Below, one piece after another: positions 51,265 to 62,043 of a stretch of 64,000 nucleotides of DNA. The DNA is from Pinibacter aurantiacus. Its GTDB lineage: Bacteria > Bacteroidota > Bacteroidia > Chitinophagales > Chitinophagaceae. Below the pieces are notes generated by a model that was given only the letters and a program-made list of their open reading frames with translations, had not been told where the DNA came from and searched no databases. Positions within the stretch are counted from its first letter, which is position 1. Every line of letters starts with the position of its first letter. Made by a program: the position numbers and the translations under genes. Location: NCBI RefSeq assembly GCF_019130065.1, contig NZ_JAHSPG010000001.1, positions 434,001 through 498,000 on the forward strand. Direction: 5' to 3'.

Positions 51265-53541
51265 CTATTCGTATGCGTTTTCAAAAATGATCGTTTCAGA
51301 TGCGTTTAGTTTTATTTCAACAATCCCGTCTTTACTCTCCGCTTTTTTAGAAATATTGTTTTTTATAAGCCATGTTTTGAATGGAAGTTTTATTCGAAGA
51401 AAGCCTCCTTTTTCTGCCTTGACTTTTACGTAAGACGGAACTCCATTCTCTTTCGCAGCACTGATGATAAACGCGCCTTCGGCACGAAGATTCGCAAACG
51501 AAACATTCTTCCATGAGTTTGGCACGGCGGGAAATATTTCGATGTAATCATTTTTGCTTTGCAGCAAAAGTTCATGTACACCCTGGGCAAAGGCAAAATT
51601 TCCTTCGAGCGTAAAGGGCCTGTAAGTGAAATTCGAATACTGTCCACCCTTCTGATCGCCGTTTAGATGAAAACTATTTGATGAGCAAAAATTGGAAGCA
51701 AATATTTGCAATTGTTTTACGGCGCTGTCAGCTTTGTGTGCCCTTGCATACAAACATGCCATCCAGCTAAAGGAATAACCGCACCAGGCTCTTGTGCCCA
51801 TTTGTTCAAGCCGCTTCAAAGAATTGTCGATGATTACTTTGTCCTTCGCATTATTAATGTCCATTAACGCCAACGGATAAATAGCCATGTACTGCGACAT
51901 GTGCCGATGCGACTCATTCAGGTTTTGACCGGGAGCCACTGTAAAGCCGGTTTCATTTACTTCGTAAAACGGCAGTTGATCCAATACTTGTAACCAGTGT
52001 TTTGATTCTTCTTTCTTTCCGGCACTATTGCTTAATTCCGCAGCCGCACTGAACAAGAACCTTGCAAGCGTCAAATCGAAATTGCTCCAGTCTAAAAACC
52101 ATGCGCTCCGGTCATTGTCGTTGTATTCGGGACTTGAGCTAAGTGGCAATTTCCTTGTTCCATTTTTTAAGCTCGTAATATTTTCCAAATAAGTGGCCAC
52201 ATCGCGCACATATGGATACGCCTTTTCCGTTAGAAATTTTTCATCCATCGAGTACTTCCATTGCCAGTAAAAATATTGTGCACACCATGCGCCAATTGTT
52301 GGAGAGAGTGAATACTGTATCCATCCTCCCATTGGTTCGCCGCTCAGCGTTACAACGCCGGGCACATTCAGTCCTTTTACACCAAAGTATTGTTTTGTAT
52401 ACTGAAAATTTTTCTGCCTGATTTTCCAGAGCCAGTCGATATATGAAGCTCCTTCTGCCAAATGATTGCCTGTGTAACATGGCCAATAGCTAAGTTGCGT
52501 ATTCAGGTCATTGTGAAAATCTCCTTTCCATGGCGGAAGACTTCCATTGTCTGCCGTCCATACAGCTTGCAAGGTAATAGCCGGAGAGCCGGAACGACTT
52601 ACGCTCCCTAGTTTATACTGGTCAAGATAATACTGTTTCTCAAGCAAAGAATCAGGTAACGATACGGAAGACTGCAACCAAAACATTTTCCACCAATTGA
52701 TATGCGACGCCAGGTTTTCAGCCGCGGAAGCTTCTCCGGGCCACTTGTAAAAAGAACTCATCGTATCATTGGTTATGGTCCATGTTCCAATAATTTTATT
52801 GCCTGGGAATCTTTTCCATTCAACACGCACTTCAAAATAATGACCGCTGTATGTGGGTTGTCTGTACCATATACTGCTGCCAGTTTTCGTAAGTCTACCC
52901 TTAGCATAGCCAAGTTTTTGCAGACTACTGCCTGCATGGCTATTGTCTTTATTATCTTCCACCGCATCTATATTGTAAGCATGAGTAACAAGCTGCGGCA
53001 TGGCAGTCTCGAAATCGCTTTGGGAAATGTTTTCAAATGCAAAGTACCCACGTGACAACGTAGCATGAATAAAACAATGAAACACTGTGCCATTTTGAAA
53101 AACAACGGTATTAATCGCATTCCGAATATCCAACTCATTCGATACAACTTTCCCAAAGGAATTGATATTAAACTCTATCGCCGCTGCAGGTAATTTGGTT
53201 GGATATGGAGACATATCGTAAGGGTAATCACCAACACGTTGCACAGTATCGTATTCATTTTTCAAAACCTGCTGCTCAACCCATTTAAAATTGAATTTAC
53301 CCAGATCAAGCGCTTTCCTCTCATCCCAAAGATCCGCACGATCAAGAGAAAGCCGCAGCTTTCCGTTCTTCTCCCATATTAACGCCCCAAGCATTCCGTT
53401 ACCTATTGGCATTGCCTCATCCCACTTATGGGCAAGTTGTTTAAACCGCAAATTATGTGACGGATTTACCTGTGCTTTTACAACGATCAACGGTAAAAAC
53501 AATACAGTTAAAAAACATGTTCTAACAAAATAATTCTTCAT
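51265..53541 (-). CDS. GH95-like glycoside hydrolase (candidate 1,2-alpha-L-fucosidase)
   Basis: A 758-residue exported (alpha/alpha)6-barrel enzyme (signal peptide FVRTCFLTVLFLPLIVVKAQ). N-terminal beta domain WDEAMPIGNGMLGALIWEKN matches the GH95 opening (W-x-E-A-x-P-x-G-N-G). Later landmarks are GDFHNDLNTQLSYWPCYTGN (the GH95 Asn-x-x-x-Asn-x-Gln-x-x-Tyr-Trp active-site region), GYSFSWMACLYARA and QYSNFTYRPFTLEGNFAFAQ at the catalytic C-terminal side. GH95 enzymes are inverting alpha-1,2-L-fucosidases or alpha-L-galactosidases; this member is somewhat divergent, so the exact activity is inferred. It follows a GH29 gene on the same strand (90-base gap). Confidence 0.82.
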   Translation of the reverse strand: MKNYFVRTCFLTVLFLPLIVVKAQVNPSHNLRFKQLAHKWDEAMPIGNGMLGALIWEKNGKLRLSLDRADLWDERKALDLGKFNFKWVEQQVLKNEYDTVQRVGDYPYDMSPYPTKLPAAAIEFNINSFGKVVSNELDIRNAINTVVFQNGTVFHCFIHATLSRGYFAFENISQSDFETAMPQLVTHAYNIDAVEDNKDNSHAGSSLQKLGYAKGRLTKTGSSIWYRQPTYSGHYFEVRVEWKRFPGNKIIGTWTITNDTMSSFYKWPGEASAAENLASHINWWKMFWLQSSVSLPDSLLEKQYYLDQYKLGSVSRSGSPAITLQAVWTADNGSLPPWKGDFHNDLNTQLSYWPCYTGNHLAEGASYIDWLWKIRQKNFQYTKQYFGVKGLNVPGVVTLSGEPMGGWIQYSLSPTIGAWCAQYFYWQWKYSMDEKFLTEKAYPYVRDVATYLENITSLKNGTRKLPLSSSPEYNDNDRSAWFLDWSNFDLTLARFLFSAAAELSNSAGKKEESKHWLQVLDQLPFYEVNETGFTVAPGQNLNESHRHMSQYMAIYPLALMDINNAKDKVIIDNSLKRLEQMGTRAWCGYSFSWMACLYARAHKADSAVKQLQIFASNFCSSNSFHLNGDQKGGQYSNFTYRPFTLEGNFAFAQGVHELLLQSKNDYIEIFPAVPNSWKNVSFANLRAEGAFIISAAKENGVPSYVKVKAEKGGFLRIKLPFKTWLIKNNISKKAESKDGIVEIKLNASETIIFENAYE

Positions 53542-53631
53542 GCCCGGCGCTCCATTTTAGATAATAATTTTTTAAAAAAGCAAATAGTTTGTGTGTTCCT
53601 GACTTCTTAACAAGAAGCAAGATCAACTCTG

Positions 53632-54939
53632 TTATCTGGGAATAACCGGCAATGTTTCTGCACTGCCGTCCAGTTCCAGCACAATAATATACTCTATTTT
53701 ATTGAACCTGTCTACGGGCAGTACAACCTTGAATGTTTCACTTCCTTTTTCAATTGTAACGGATTGCCCATTGATAAGATATGATCGAACGATGGTTCTT
53801 CCCGGAATATTTTTCAGTTCAATTAAGGAGGTATCCGTTTTAATAACGTGAAGATATACCCTGTTGTCTTTTCTTGTGGCAGCATAATTGGAATTGGGTT
53901 CATACGGACCTCCCAATGTGCTATAAACCGCTTCCCCGTTTATTTTCAGCCAATCTCCGATTTCGCGCAGTCGTGTAATTTGCCTTGCTTCAATCCTTCC
54001 GTCAGGCATGGGCCCAACATTCAGAATTAAGTTGCCATTGCCTCCTGCCGTTTGAGACAGAATGCTAAGACACTCTTTCAATGATTTCATTTTATCATTG
54101 GGCTTCCATGACCATTGCTGGCAAATGGTAAAGCTGCTTTCCCAAGGCATTGTCATGTTCATTCTGCCCACAATTTGTTCTGGTGTATCGTAGTCTCCCA
54201 CCATCTTTGAGAGGTCGAATGTTTCATTACCCATTCCTGCCATAACCTTACCTAAACGATTGTTGGTGACTACATCTGGTTTGAGTTTCTTCAGATAAGC
54301 GTACATGTCCCGCGCCATTTGCTCGGTCCATACAGAATCCCATTGCCCGTCGAACCACAGCATGTAAGGATCGTATTTTGTGATAAGTTCCTTCAATTGG
54401 TTCTTCATGAAAATCACATAACGTTCCATGTTTGCCGTCGTGTCAAATTCATTGGAATAAGGTTTATGAAAAGGATAATCAGGATGGTGCCAATCCAGCA
54501 CGGAATAATAAATGCAAAATTTCAATCCCTGCTTTTTACAAGCCTGTGCCAATGCACCAACAATATCTTTCTTGTAAGGCGTATGCATGATGTTGTAATC
54601 GGTAAATGTTGTTGGCCACAGGCAAAAGCCATCGTGATGCCGCGCAGTGATCGTTAGATATTTCATACCGGCATCTTTTGCCACTTTAGCAATGGCATCT
54701 GCATTAAATAAAACAGGATCAAACTCTTTATACAAACTATCATATTCAGCAGTATTAACCTGCTCGCCACGTGACCAACCGATTTCCGTACCGCGTAAAC
54801 TTACCGGCCCCCAATGGATAAACATGCCAAAACGCTTATCCAGAAATCCTTTGATTACTGCTTTGCTTGTTTTCTCCTGTGCAAAAACTTGTATAGCAAT
54901 TCCTATCAACAGAAAGGCAACTACTGTTTTCTTCAACAT
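53632..54939 (-). CDS. GH29 alpha-L-fucosidase, short form
   Basis: About 435 residues from ATG 54939 (MLKKTVVAFLLIGIAIQVFA, a signal peptide). GH29 barrel: KRFGMFIHWGPVSLRGTEIG, ITARHHDGFCLWPTTFTDYN, DWHHPDYPFHKPYS and nucleophile Asp in YDPYMLWFDGQWDSV (about 200). The acid/base region is in TMPWESSFTICQQWSWKP. The C-terminus is only a small beta-sandwich, without the F5/8-like tail of its neighbours. A frame extension upstream (17 codons to 54990) overlaps the preceding gene's end and has no signal character. Acts on fucosyl residues released or exposed by the locus. Confidence 0.93.
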   Translation of the reverse strand: MLKKTVVAFLLIGIAIQVFAQEKTSKAVIKGFLDKRFGMFIHWGPVSLRGTEIGWSRGEQVNTAEYDSLYKEFDPVLFNADAIAKVAKDAGMKYLTITARHHDGFCLWPTTFTDYNIMHTPYKKDIVGALAQACKKQGLKFCIYYSVLDWHHPDYPFHKPYSNEFDTTANMERYVIFMKNQLKELITKYDPYMLWFDGQWDSVWTEQMARDMYAYLKKLKPDVVTNNRLGKVMAGMGNETFDLSKMVGDYDTPEQIVGRMNMTMPWESSFTICQQWSWKPNDKMKSLKECLSILSQTAGGNGNLILNVGPMPDGRIEARQITRLREIGDWLKINGEAVYSTLGGPYEPNSNYAATRKDNRVYLHVIKTDTSLIELKNIPGRTIVRSYLINGQSVTIEKGSETFKVVLPVDRFNKIEYIIVLELDGSAETLPVIPR

Positions 54940-54970
54940 ACGATCCGTTTCATTTTTGATTAAAAAATTC

Positions 54971-56752
54971 TTATTTCGCAAATACATCAAATTTTACGTC
55001 TGCTGCATCACCAGTGATATGCAAACGTATATATCGCAGTTTACGGCCGGGCAGATTGATGCCGGTCATAAATGTTGTAAAAGCCATTTCTTTTGATGAT
55101 TCGTCTACAGTGCCCATCTCCTGCCATGTAACACCATCTATCGAAACATCTATTTGTATCGCTGCATTTTTCTCCGGGAAATACAATCCGGTTATATTTT
55201 TTATTACACCAAAATCAACTGTATAGAAATGACTTTCCCATTCTGTTTTTTCTATCGTCTTAACCAATATTTTTCTACCGAAAGCAGGATCACTGAAAAT
55301 TGATTTAACCGTTGCTGCATTAACGTCCCTGACAGGCTTGGTCATCACCAGTTTGACCAACGTCACGATGCTGTCTGTTCTACCGGGCTTTGAAAGAACA
55401 ATCTTATCGCCTTCGACTTTCCATTTCAATTTTTCTTTTACATTTAACAAAGTGGCACTAACAACAGGATTGCCGCCTATCCCGGAAAGTTTAACTCCTT
55501 CATCGCTCCAATTGAAAACATAGAGATAAACTGTTTTTGCATTGTATACGGCTCCGACTTTTTCGGTTGGCATCCATGGCCCGCCATGTGTGCCATAGTA
55601 TGCCGATCCATATTGCTTTAGCCACCTTCCAATTTTTAATAAACTATCTTTTTGAGCAGCGTCAAATTCACCGTTCCATTTGGCACCCCAACTCAACAAC
55701 ACATTTCCGTTGCCCGCGGCAGCCATCAACATTTCTCTTAATAAATCCTTTACAGGTTTAACCGGCTCCGGGGAATAGGCCCAGCTTCCGTTCAAGGTCA
55801 TCGCACTTTCCCACGGCCGTCGCTGATACATGCCAATGCGCTGCTCGGGTGTATCAAAATCTCCGGGTAAACTTGCGCGATTGTTTATAATAATCCCTGG
55901 TTGTAACAGACGGATCATGCGTGTCAGCTTTTCACTTTCCCACATATCGGCGGTAAACATGCCACCCCAATAAACAGCGTCGAACCAAAACTCATCTATC
56001 TTGCCATACTTTGTACATAGCTCTTCTACAACGTTGAATTGATAGTCAATATACTTTTGGTGAGTAATGCCGTGTTTAATTTCCGTACCCGGCTTTGCTT
56101 TATAATAAGGAGGGTCTTTTATTTTGTCAACAGTATTCGAATCAATGGGAGCATAGTCCGGATGATACCAATCACGCTGGGAATAATAAATGCCGAATCT
56201 CATACCGCCTTTGTGGCAGGCATCTGCAAGTTCTTTTAAATAATCTCTTTTAAACGGCGTATTGGTGATTTTAAAATCGGAATACTTAGTATCCCACATA
56301 TGAAAACCATCATGGTGTTTTGCGATGACTATGATGTATTTCATCCCGGCACGTTTGGCTATGTTCACCCATTCATCGGCATTGAATTTTTCAAGCCTGA
56401 ATTCAGATGGCCAAACATTTTGCCAGGCACTGTCGGTGTATTCACCATGCCCTGCATCAGGCATCTTACGATTGTAAACAATTGGCCAACTCAGATCTTT
56501 ATTCTCGTGTGCAGATAATCCAAAATGAATGAACATGCCATACCGCGCAATTTCATGCCATCGCATATCTGCGGGAGAAGCGAAGTTGCTGGCGTTCCAT
56601 TCCTTCTTTGAAAAGACCTGGTACAAATACAGCTCACTCCTGTTTTGCTGTATTCGGGGATCTCCTTCTAAAACAGACCACTGAGCATATGTATTACTTA
56701 CACACAGTACAGAAATGATTATGCACAGCATAATGCGATTCATCAATCTCAT
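54971..56752 (-). CDS. GH29 alpha-L-fucosidase, long form with F5/8-like tail
   Basis: About 593 residues from ATG 56752 (MRLMNRIMLCIIISVLCVSN, then TYAQ). The frame is open back to 56959, but those 69 codons cover the stop of susD and look non-coding (basic, no signal). GH29 barrel features: YGMFIHFGLSAHENKDLSW, IVIAKHHDGFHMWDTKYSDF, QRDWYHPDYAPIDS and nucleophile Asp in KIDEFWFDAVYWGG. The C-terminal F5/8-like domain is at about 490-593 (HFYTVDFGVIKNITGLYFPE, LRYIRLHITGDAADV). First hydrolase after susD, with 181 bases between them. Predicted periplasmic. Confidence 0.92.
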   Translation of the reverse strand: MRLMNRIMLCIIISVLCVSNTYAQWSVLEGDPRIQQNRSELYLYQVFSKKEWNASNFASPADMRWHEIARYGMFIHFGLSAHENKDLSWPIVYNRKMPDAGHGEYTDSAWQNVWPSEFRLEKFNADEWVNIAKRAGMKYIIVIAKHHDGFHMWDTKYSDFKITNTPFKRDYLKELADACHKGGMRFGIYYSQRDWYHPDYAPIDSNTVDKIKDPPYYKAKPGTEIKHGITHQKYIDYQFNVVEELCTKYGKIDEFWFDAVYWGGMFTADMWESEKLTRMIRLLQPGIIINNRASLPGDFDTPEQRIGMYQRRPWESAMTLNGSWAYSPEPVKPVKDLLREMLMAAAGNGNVLLSWGAKWNGEFDAAQKDSLLKIGRWLKQYGSAYYGTHGGPWMPTEKVGAVYNAKTVYLYVFNWSDEGVKLSGIGGNPVVSATLLNVKEKLKWKVEGDKIVLSKPGRTDSIVTLVKLVMTKPVRDVNAATVKSIFSDPAFGRKILVKTIEKTEWESHFYTVDFGVIKNITGLYFPEKNAAIQIDVSIDGVTWQEMGTVDESSKEMAFTTFMTGINLPGRKLRYIRLHITGDAADVKFDVFAK

Positions 56753-56933
56753 TTTATAATTATTCAAATCAAATACGTCTTTAGTTATACGGCTAATTAA
56801 TCGAACGCTATTTTTTGTGCAAATTGTTTGCTTACACAAACTTAAAATAATTCGCTTCGGCTTTATAAAAAGCCGCTTCAATAAATTGAAGCGACCTTTA
56901 TTCGCGCGTGAGAAATATAAACCAACACCTCGT

Positions 56934-58646
56934 TTAATATCCTTTGCCTGTTTGTGCATCCTTTAATGCGGGATTGCGATCCACCGCGTCTTGCGGATAA
57001 GGTAACAACGAATCTTTCAATTGCCAGTCTCTTGGTTGTATTAAGGTGTTGTCAATACTGTATATACCTTGCATTTTATCTATTTGCTCCTGCCCTTTGT
57101 ACCAGCGGCGCATGTCGTCGTAACGAAAACCTTCGCCTGCCAATTCAATCCTGCGCTCATTTCTTATTACATCCCGCATTGCATCTTTGGAAAGACCGGG
57201 CGTTACCGAAGGCATTCCTGAACGATCTCTTATGTCGTTCAATGCTGCATAAACACTGGCATCAGGACCTGCTGCTTCATTTTGGGCCTCAGCATAAGTT
57301 AACAACATTTCCGCATACCGCACCAACGGAAAGTTTTGCGGAGAGGTCCAATCCAATACATAATTAGGATCTACCAGTTTTCGCAAGTTGTATCCCAGCG
57401 GATTGTAGTCCGGCGACCAGTAACAAATTCCTGTTCCTAAACCACCTGGATCATCTTTGATCAATGCGTTCCAGCTATTGCCGGGAAAAACAACCGAAGC
57501 GTATAGGCGTGTATCGCGATTTTTGAATTCGTTGAAATATGCCGCAGTAGGCGCTCCTTCATTGTAATTATTTGCACGTTGCTCATTTGAAGGCGGTGTA
57601 AACATTGTTCCGTCTGCCTTCCAGTATGCATCCACCAACGCCTGCGTTGGTAACATTCCTGTCCAGCCACCTACATACGAGGGAGGCAATACTAACTGAC
57701 ATGGAGTGGAAAAACTATACGGACTATTTTGTACAAAACCAGCGTCGAAAATAACTTCTGAATTGAAATCATTCTCAGCCCAGAATTGCTTTTCATAACT
57801 GCGCAGTCCTTTGTAGAATTTTGTCTTCGCATTATCATCTGCAAATGTTACAAGGCTAGAATAATCATCGGCCATGTCTGCAGTGGTTAGTGCATTCACA
57901 CGGAAAAGTTTGAACTGTCCACCGTCTATTATTTTTTTTGACAGCTCTGCTGCTTTTGGCCAGTTACCGCGGTATAAATATGCCCGGGCCTCCAGCGCAA
58001 TTGCCGCCCATTTTGTCACGCGACCCTTTTCATTGCCAGCACCGGAGCCGGAATAAGAATCAGGAAGATCAGCGCTTGCGGCATCCAATTCGGAAGTGAT
58101 GAAATCAAAAAGTTTCTCCTGCGATACTGGTGTTATGTCCAGTGTTTTAGGATCGCTGGTATAATCAGTTACCAATGGCATCGGTCCATAGTATTGAGTA
58201 TTTAGAAAATACCAGAACGCACGCAACACCCTTGCTTCCGCAATGTATCTTTTCTTCAGCGTTTCATCCATTGGCACTTTAGAAATATTGGTAAGCACAT
58301 TATTACAAAGAGAAACCCGTGTATAGTCATACCCTGTATATATCATACCAGCAGGCGTTATGGCTCCAGCTGATATTAATTGCGCGTCGCTATCCCAACT
58401 GTTTACGCCATAACCATTGTCTGCAAAGGCCTCATTGAATAGTGCGTTGTAAACAGGTGAACCGATCGCATAGCTGTTGCTCAAAAAACTGTAGCAGGAG
58501 TTTACAGCAAGTCTTGCTTCTGTTTCGGTTGTCCAGTAAGTTTCGGAGGATAACTCACTCTGTGAATATTGATCGAGTTGTTTGGAACATGCGGTAAACG
58601 TAAACACCGCGAGGAGAGTTCCGGCGAATATATTGATTGACTTCAT
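56934..58646 (-). CDS. susD: SusD-like outer-membrane glycan-binding lipoprotein
   Basis: A 570-residue RagB/SusD-family lipoprotein (signal and lipobox FAGTLLAVFTFTAC, Cys about residue 20). It forms the lid of the SusC transporter and binds oligosaccharides at the cell surface. Typical features: SELSSETYWTTETEARLAVN, the TPR-like helical region (RVLRAFWYFLNTQYYGPMPL, GRVTKWAAIALEARAYLYRG) and the C-terminal FPLVRYAEMLLTYAEAQNEA, then RRIELAGEGFRYDDMRRW. It begins 25 bases after susC. The GH genes that follow give the fucosylated-glycan specificity; ligand preference itself is unknown. Confidence 0.95.
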   Translation of the reverse strand: MKSINIFAGTLLAVFTFTACSKQLDQYSQSELSSETYWTTETEARLAVNSCYSFLSNSYAIGSPVYNALFNEAFADNGYGVNSWDSDAQLISAGAITPAGMIYTGYDYTRVSLCNNVLTNISKVPMDETLKKRYIAEARVLRAFWYFLNTQYYGPMPLVTDYTSDPKTLDITPVSQEKLFDFITSELDAASADLPDSYSGSGAGNEKGRVTKWAAIALEARAYLYRGNWPKAAELSKKIIDGGQFKLFRVNALTTADMADDYSSLVTFADDNAKTKFYKGLRSYEKQFWAENDFNSEVIFDAGFVQNSPYSFSTPCQLVLPPSYVGGWTGMLPTQALVDAYWKADGTMFTPPSNEQRANNYNEGAPTAAYFNEFKNRDTRLYASVVFPGNSWNALIKDDPGGLGTGICYWSPDYNPLGYNLRKLVDPNYVLDWTSPQNFPLVRYAEMLLTYAEAQNEAAGPDASVYAALNDIRDRSGMPSVTPGLSKDAMRDVIRNERRIELAGEGFRYDDMRRWYKGQEQIDKMQGIYSIDNTLIQPRDWQLKDSLLPYPQDAVDRNPALKDAQTGKGY

Positions 58647-58671
58647 TGTTGTTTTTTGTTAGTTAAGAAAC

Positions 58672-61600
58672 TTAGAAGATTACATTCAGACCCGCTGATA
58701 CTGATTTTAACTGAGGAAAAGTAGCTCTTGATGATGGCACTTCAGGGTCAAAATCTTTCAACCTTTTGTCTGATGAAAAAGTGAACAGGTTATTTGAAGA
58801 GAGATACAAACGTAGTTTTTGCAGATGCATTTTACTGATAACATTCTGCGGTAAAGTGTAGCCTACTGATAATACTTTAATCCTGAAATAATCTGCATTG
58901 TACATCCAGAAATCATTGCCGTAGTTCTCAGGATAACTCTCTGATAAGCGCGGATAGATGGCATGAGGGTCCGGGTTCTGCGGTGTCCATCGACCAAGAT
59001 GGTATTCCTTTACAGTACCACCATTGAAGAATGCCCACGATGCTTCATTTTGCAGATATACTTTAACTCCGCCACCAACGCCCTGCCCCATCGCGTTTAC
59101 ATCAAATCCTTTATAACTCAAAGACAGGTTAAAACTGTAGGTAAAGTAGGGCATGTTGTTACCTGTAATTACACGATCACTGCCGTCAACGGTATTGTCT
59201 TTATTCTGATCAATGTATTTTATATCTCCTGGTTTTGTGAGGCTGCTCTGGAATGCATGCTTATTGATTTCATTCTGATCTACAAACAAACCATCGGACT
59301 TAATCATGTAAAACGATCCTATTGCCTGCCCTTCCTTATAAATGAAAGTTCCTTCTCCATCAGAATATATCTGGTTGTCCTGTCCGTGCAGATCAATTAT
59401 TTTATTCCATATTCTCGACATGTTGCCGCCAACACTGTAATGGAAATCGCCAATATTATCGCTGTAGTTCAATGTTAACTCAACACCCTTGTTTTGAACC
59501 TTGCCGGCATTTTGTGGCTGGCTTTCTCCTGGTACGCCCCACTCGTAAGGAACGGGAAGATTCAGTAAGATATCGCTTGTCATTCTGTTAAATACATCAG
59601 CCTGCACGGTTAGTTTATGATTAAAGAAAGTTCCGTCAAGGCCGATGTTCTTTACATCTACTACTTCCCATGTAAGATTGGGATTGGCTAGTCTTGTTTG
59701 ATATACGCCGGACACAAGTGAATTGTTCAATACTCCAACGGTGCCTGAGGAAAGGCCGTCAAAGTAATCATAATAGCCTACGTTGTTCACATTACCAAGC
59801 TTGCCCCATGATGCGCGAAGCTTCAATTCGTCAACGCCTTTTACATTTCTAAAGAATGATTCTTTTGAAATGCGCCATGCTGCGGACACGGAAGGAAACG
59901 TTCCCCAGCGGCGCCCGGGTGCAAATTGTGATGATGCATCGCGACGGATGTTTGCTTCAACGAAATATTTTTCGCTGTAGTTGTAGTTCAATCTTCCAAA
60001 ATAGGAATTGAACGTTCGTTGCTGTGTGCTTCCATTGTTGCCGAGATCATTTGAAGTAGTTCCGATATCTCCGGCATCAATTACGTTAAGATCATTGCTT
60101 ACAAAATTTTGCCTCCAGGCGCCAAGCGTTCTGTCGATATAGTCTTCATAGGATGTTCCCAATAATATTTTCAGGTTGTGATTTTTGATTGTTTTTTCAT
60201 AATCACCAGTGAACTGCAATAGCAGGTTACCGCTGCTCTCCCAGCTCTCTGATAATCTGTTGGGCGACGAACTTGCTGTTGATGGAATCGGTTCCTTTGT
60301 CTGCCAGTTAATGACAGGGTCCATGTAGTTTGAGAATGAAGAGTTCCTGTAGTTTAACATGTTGTAAGAAACCATGCCGTTCAGGTTCATACCCTTGATG
60401 GGGCTTAGATTTGCATTGAGCGATCCGATAAAACGATTTGTTTCATAACTGCTGTGCCCGCCTTCCTGCAATGTTCTGATAGGATTGCCTTTTGCTCTTC
60501 CCGCATCTACTGCGCCTGCATTCATAGTGCCCCATGTGCCATCGCTCTGTTTGTTTACCATCGTCGGCACTTCTGCGGCAAGTGTTGTGTAACTGAATTG
60601 AGCGCCATCAAAATTATATCCATCACGTATATACGAAAGGTTACTTCCTATGCGAAAATTGTTAGTCACCTGTGAGGAAGTGTTGGAACGAAGTGAATAG
60701 CGTGTAAGGTCTTTACCGGGCACGAGTGATCCCTGTTTCATTACGCTACCACTTAAAAAGTATTGGGTTTTGCCACCGCCCTGGGCGCTTATTTCACTTT
60801 GCCATATTGGTGCATTCTTCTTGTATGCGAGGTCATACCAATTGGTGTTTGGATAATTATCCGGATCGGAGCCATCACGGAATTTTTGTATCTCCTCATT
60901 GGTGTAGTAATAGTTGGCTCCTTTGCCATCATTCTGTGCTGCTTCATTTCTTAGCAGAGCATAGTTTGTTGCATCCAGTGTATGTGGCAGTACTGTTGGG
61001 GTTTGCGTGCCATAGTAACCATTGAAACTAAGCTGCATCTTACCTTCCTTTCCTTTTTTTGTGGTAACAAGAATAACACCATAAGCTGCTCTTGATCCAT
61101 AAATAGAAGAAGCTGCGGCATCTTTCAAAATAGACATACTTTCAATGTCAGATGGGTTGATGCGGTTGAAATCAGATACTGTAACAGGCACACCATCCAC
61201 CACATAAAAAGGATCGGAGCCTCCAAGATTTCCTCGTCCTTGTATGTTTATGCTCTTGTTGTTCTGGCCAACATCGCCCGGACGGCCCACCACCGTTACA
61301 CCCGCAACCTGCCCTTGCAAACTTGAAGTAAGATCTGTTACCGGACGATTGATGAGGCTGCCAACCTTTACAGTATTTACAGAGCCGGATACATTCACCT
61401 TCTTTTGTGTACCGTATCCTACAACTACTACTTCATTCATTTTTGCTTCGGACTGCTCAAGCGTAAATACAATAATGTTTGTGTTTTTTATCGTTATTGT
61501 TTGGGAGTTGTAGCCAACCATAGAAGCTTCAATAACATCTCCTTTTTTTGCTGTTATTGTAAACTGGCCGTTTTCGTTTGTAGTTACAGCAATGCTGGCC

Positions 61601-61770
61601 TTTCTGTTAGTTATGGTAACTAATGGTAACGGTTCCTTTGCAGCATTGAGTACACTGCCGGATATTTTGTTTTGTGCTTGTGCATGCGCAGCAAAAATGT
61701 TGAAAGTAAATATTACGACAAGCAACAAAATCCCGTGTCTTAAAAATTTGTTTTTAAAGAACTCTTTCAT
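58672..61770 (-). CDS. susC: SusC-like TonB-dependent outer-membrane transporter
   Basis: A 1032-residue TonB-dependent transporter. Signal peptide GILLLVVIFTFNIFAAHAQA; N-terminal carboxypeptidase-D-like domain (about 35-110: ISGSVLNAAKEPLPLVTITN); TonB box NEVVVVGYGTQKKVNVSGSV (about 112-131); plug domain (GQVAGVTVVGRPGDVGQNNK, ILKDAAASSIYGSRAAYGVI); 22-strand barrel to the C-terminal aromatic residue (FPQLKSVSAGLNVIF). It imports oligosaccharides with the SusD partner encoded next. It is the first gene of the structural operon and is downstream of the AraC regulator on the same strand. Confidence 0.97.
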   Translation of the reverse strand: MKEFFKNKFLRHGILLLVVIFTFNIFAAHAQAQNKISGSVLNAAKEPLPLVTITNRKASIAVTTNENGQFTITAKKGDVIEASMVGYNSQTITIKNTNIIVFTLEQSEAKMNEVVVVGYGTQKKVNVSGSVNTVKVGSLINRPVTDLTSSLQGQVAGVTVVGRPGDVGQNNKSINIQGRGNLGGSDPFYVVDGVPVTVSDFNRINPSDIESMSILKDAAASSIYGSRAAYGVILVTTKKGKEGKMQLSFNGYYGTQTPTVLPHTLDATNYALLRNEAAQNDGKGANYYYTNEEIQKFRDGSDPDNYPNTNWYDLAYKKNAPIWQSEISAQGGGKTQYFLSGSVMKQGSLVPGKDLTRYSLRSNTSSQVTNNFRIGSNLSYIRDGYNFDGAQFSYTTLAAEVPTMVNKQSDGTWGTMNAGAVDAGRAKGNPIRTLQEGGHSSYETNRFIGSLNANLSPIKGMNLNGMVSYNMLNYRNSSFSNYMDPVINWQTKEPIPSTASSSPNRLSESWESSGNLLLQFTGDYEKTIKNHNLKILLGTSYEDYIDRTLGAWRQNFVSNDLNVIDAGDIGTTSNDLGNNGSTQQRTFNSYFGRLNYNYSEKYFVEANIRRDASSQFAPGRRWGTFPSVSAAWRISKESFFRNVKGVDELKLRASWGKLGNVNNVGYYDYFDGLSSGTVGVLNNSLVSGVYQTRLANPNLTWEVVDVKNIGLDGTFFNHKLTVQADVFNRMTSDILLNLPVPYEWGVPGESQPQNAGKVQNKGVELTLNYSDNIGDFHYSVGGNMSRIWNKIIDLHGQDNQIYSDGEGTFIYKEGQAIGSFYMIKSDGLFVDQNEINKHAFQSSLTKPGDIKYIDQNKDNTVDGSDRVITGNNMPYFTYSFNLSLSYKGFDVNAMGQGVGGGVKVYLQNEASWAFFNGGTVKEYHLGRWTPQNPDPHAIYPRLSESYPENYGNDFWMYNADYFRIKVLSVGYTLPQNVISKMHLQKLRLYLSSNNLFTFSSDKRLKDFDPEVPSSRATFPQLKSVSAGLNVIF

Positions 61771-62043
61771 AAGTCAGTATGGGTTTGTAAAAAATGATTT
61801 GGTTGAAACAAAATTATTTACTGACAAATGAGATTACTACAGAGAAATTGATAGTTGCCTCCTAAATATTAGCAACAAGAGATTTGCGGGCATTTTCCTG
61901 CACAAGTATTGGCGCAGGCAATGCATATCTATATAAACGCACGCCATTTGCTACATAACATTGCGGTATGTATTATGTATTATTTTAAAAAAAACAATAG
62001 TCTGATAAGACCGGAGAGACCGGCAAGAACGATGTTGATGAAA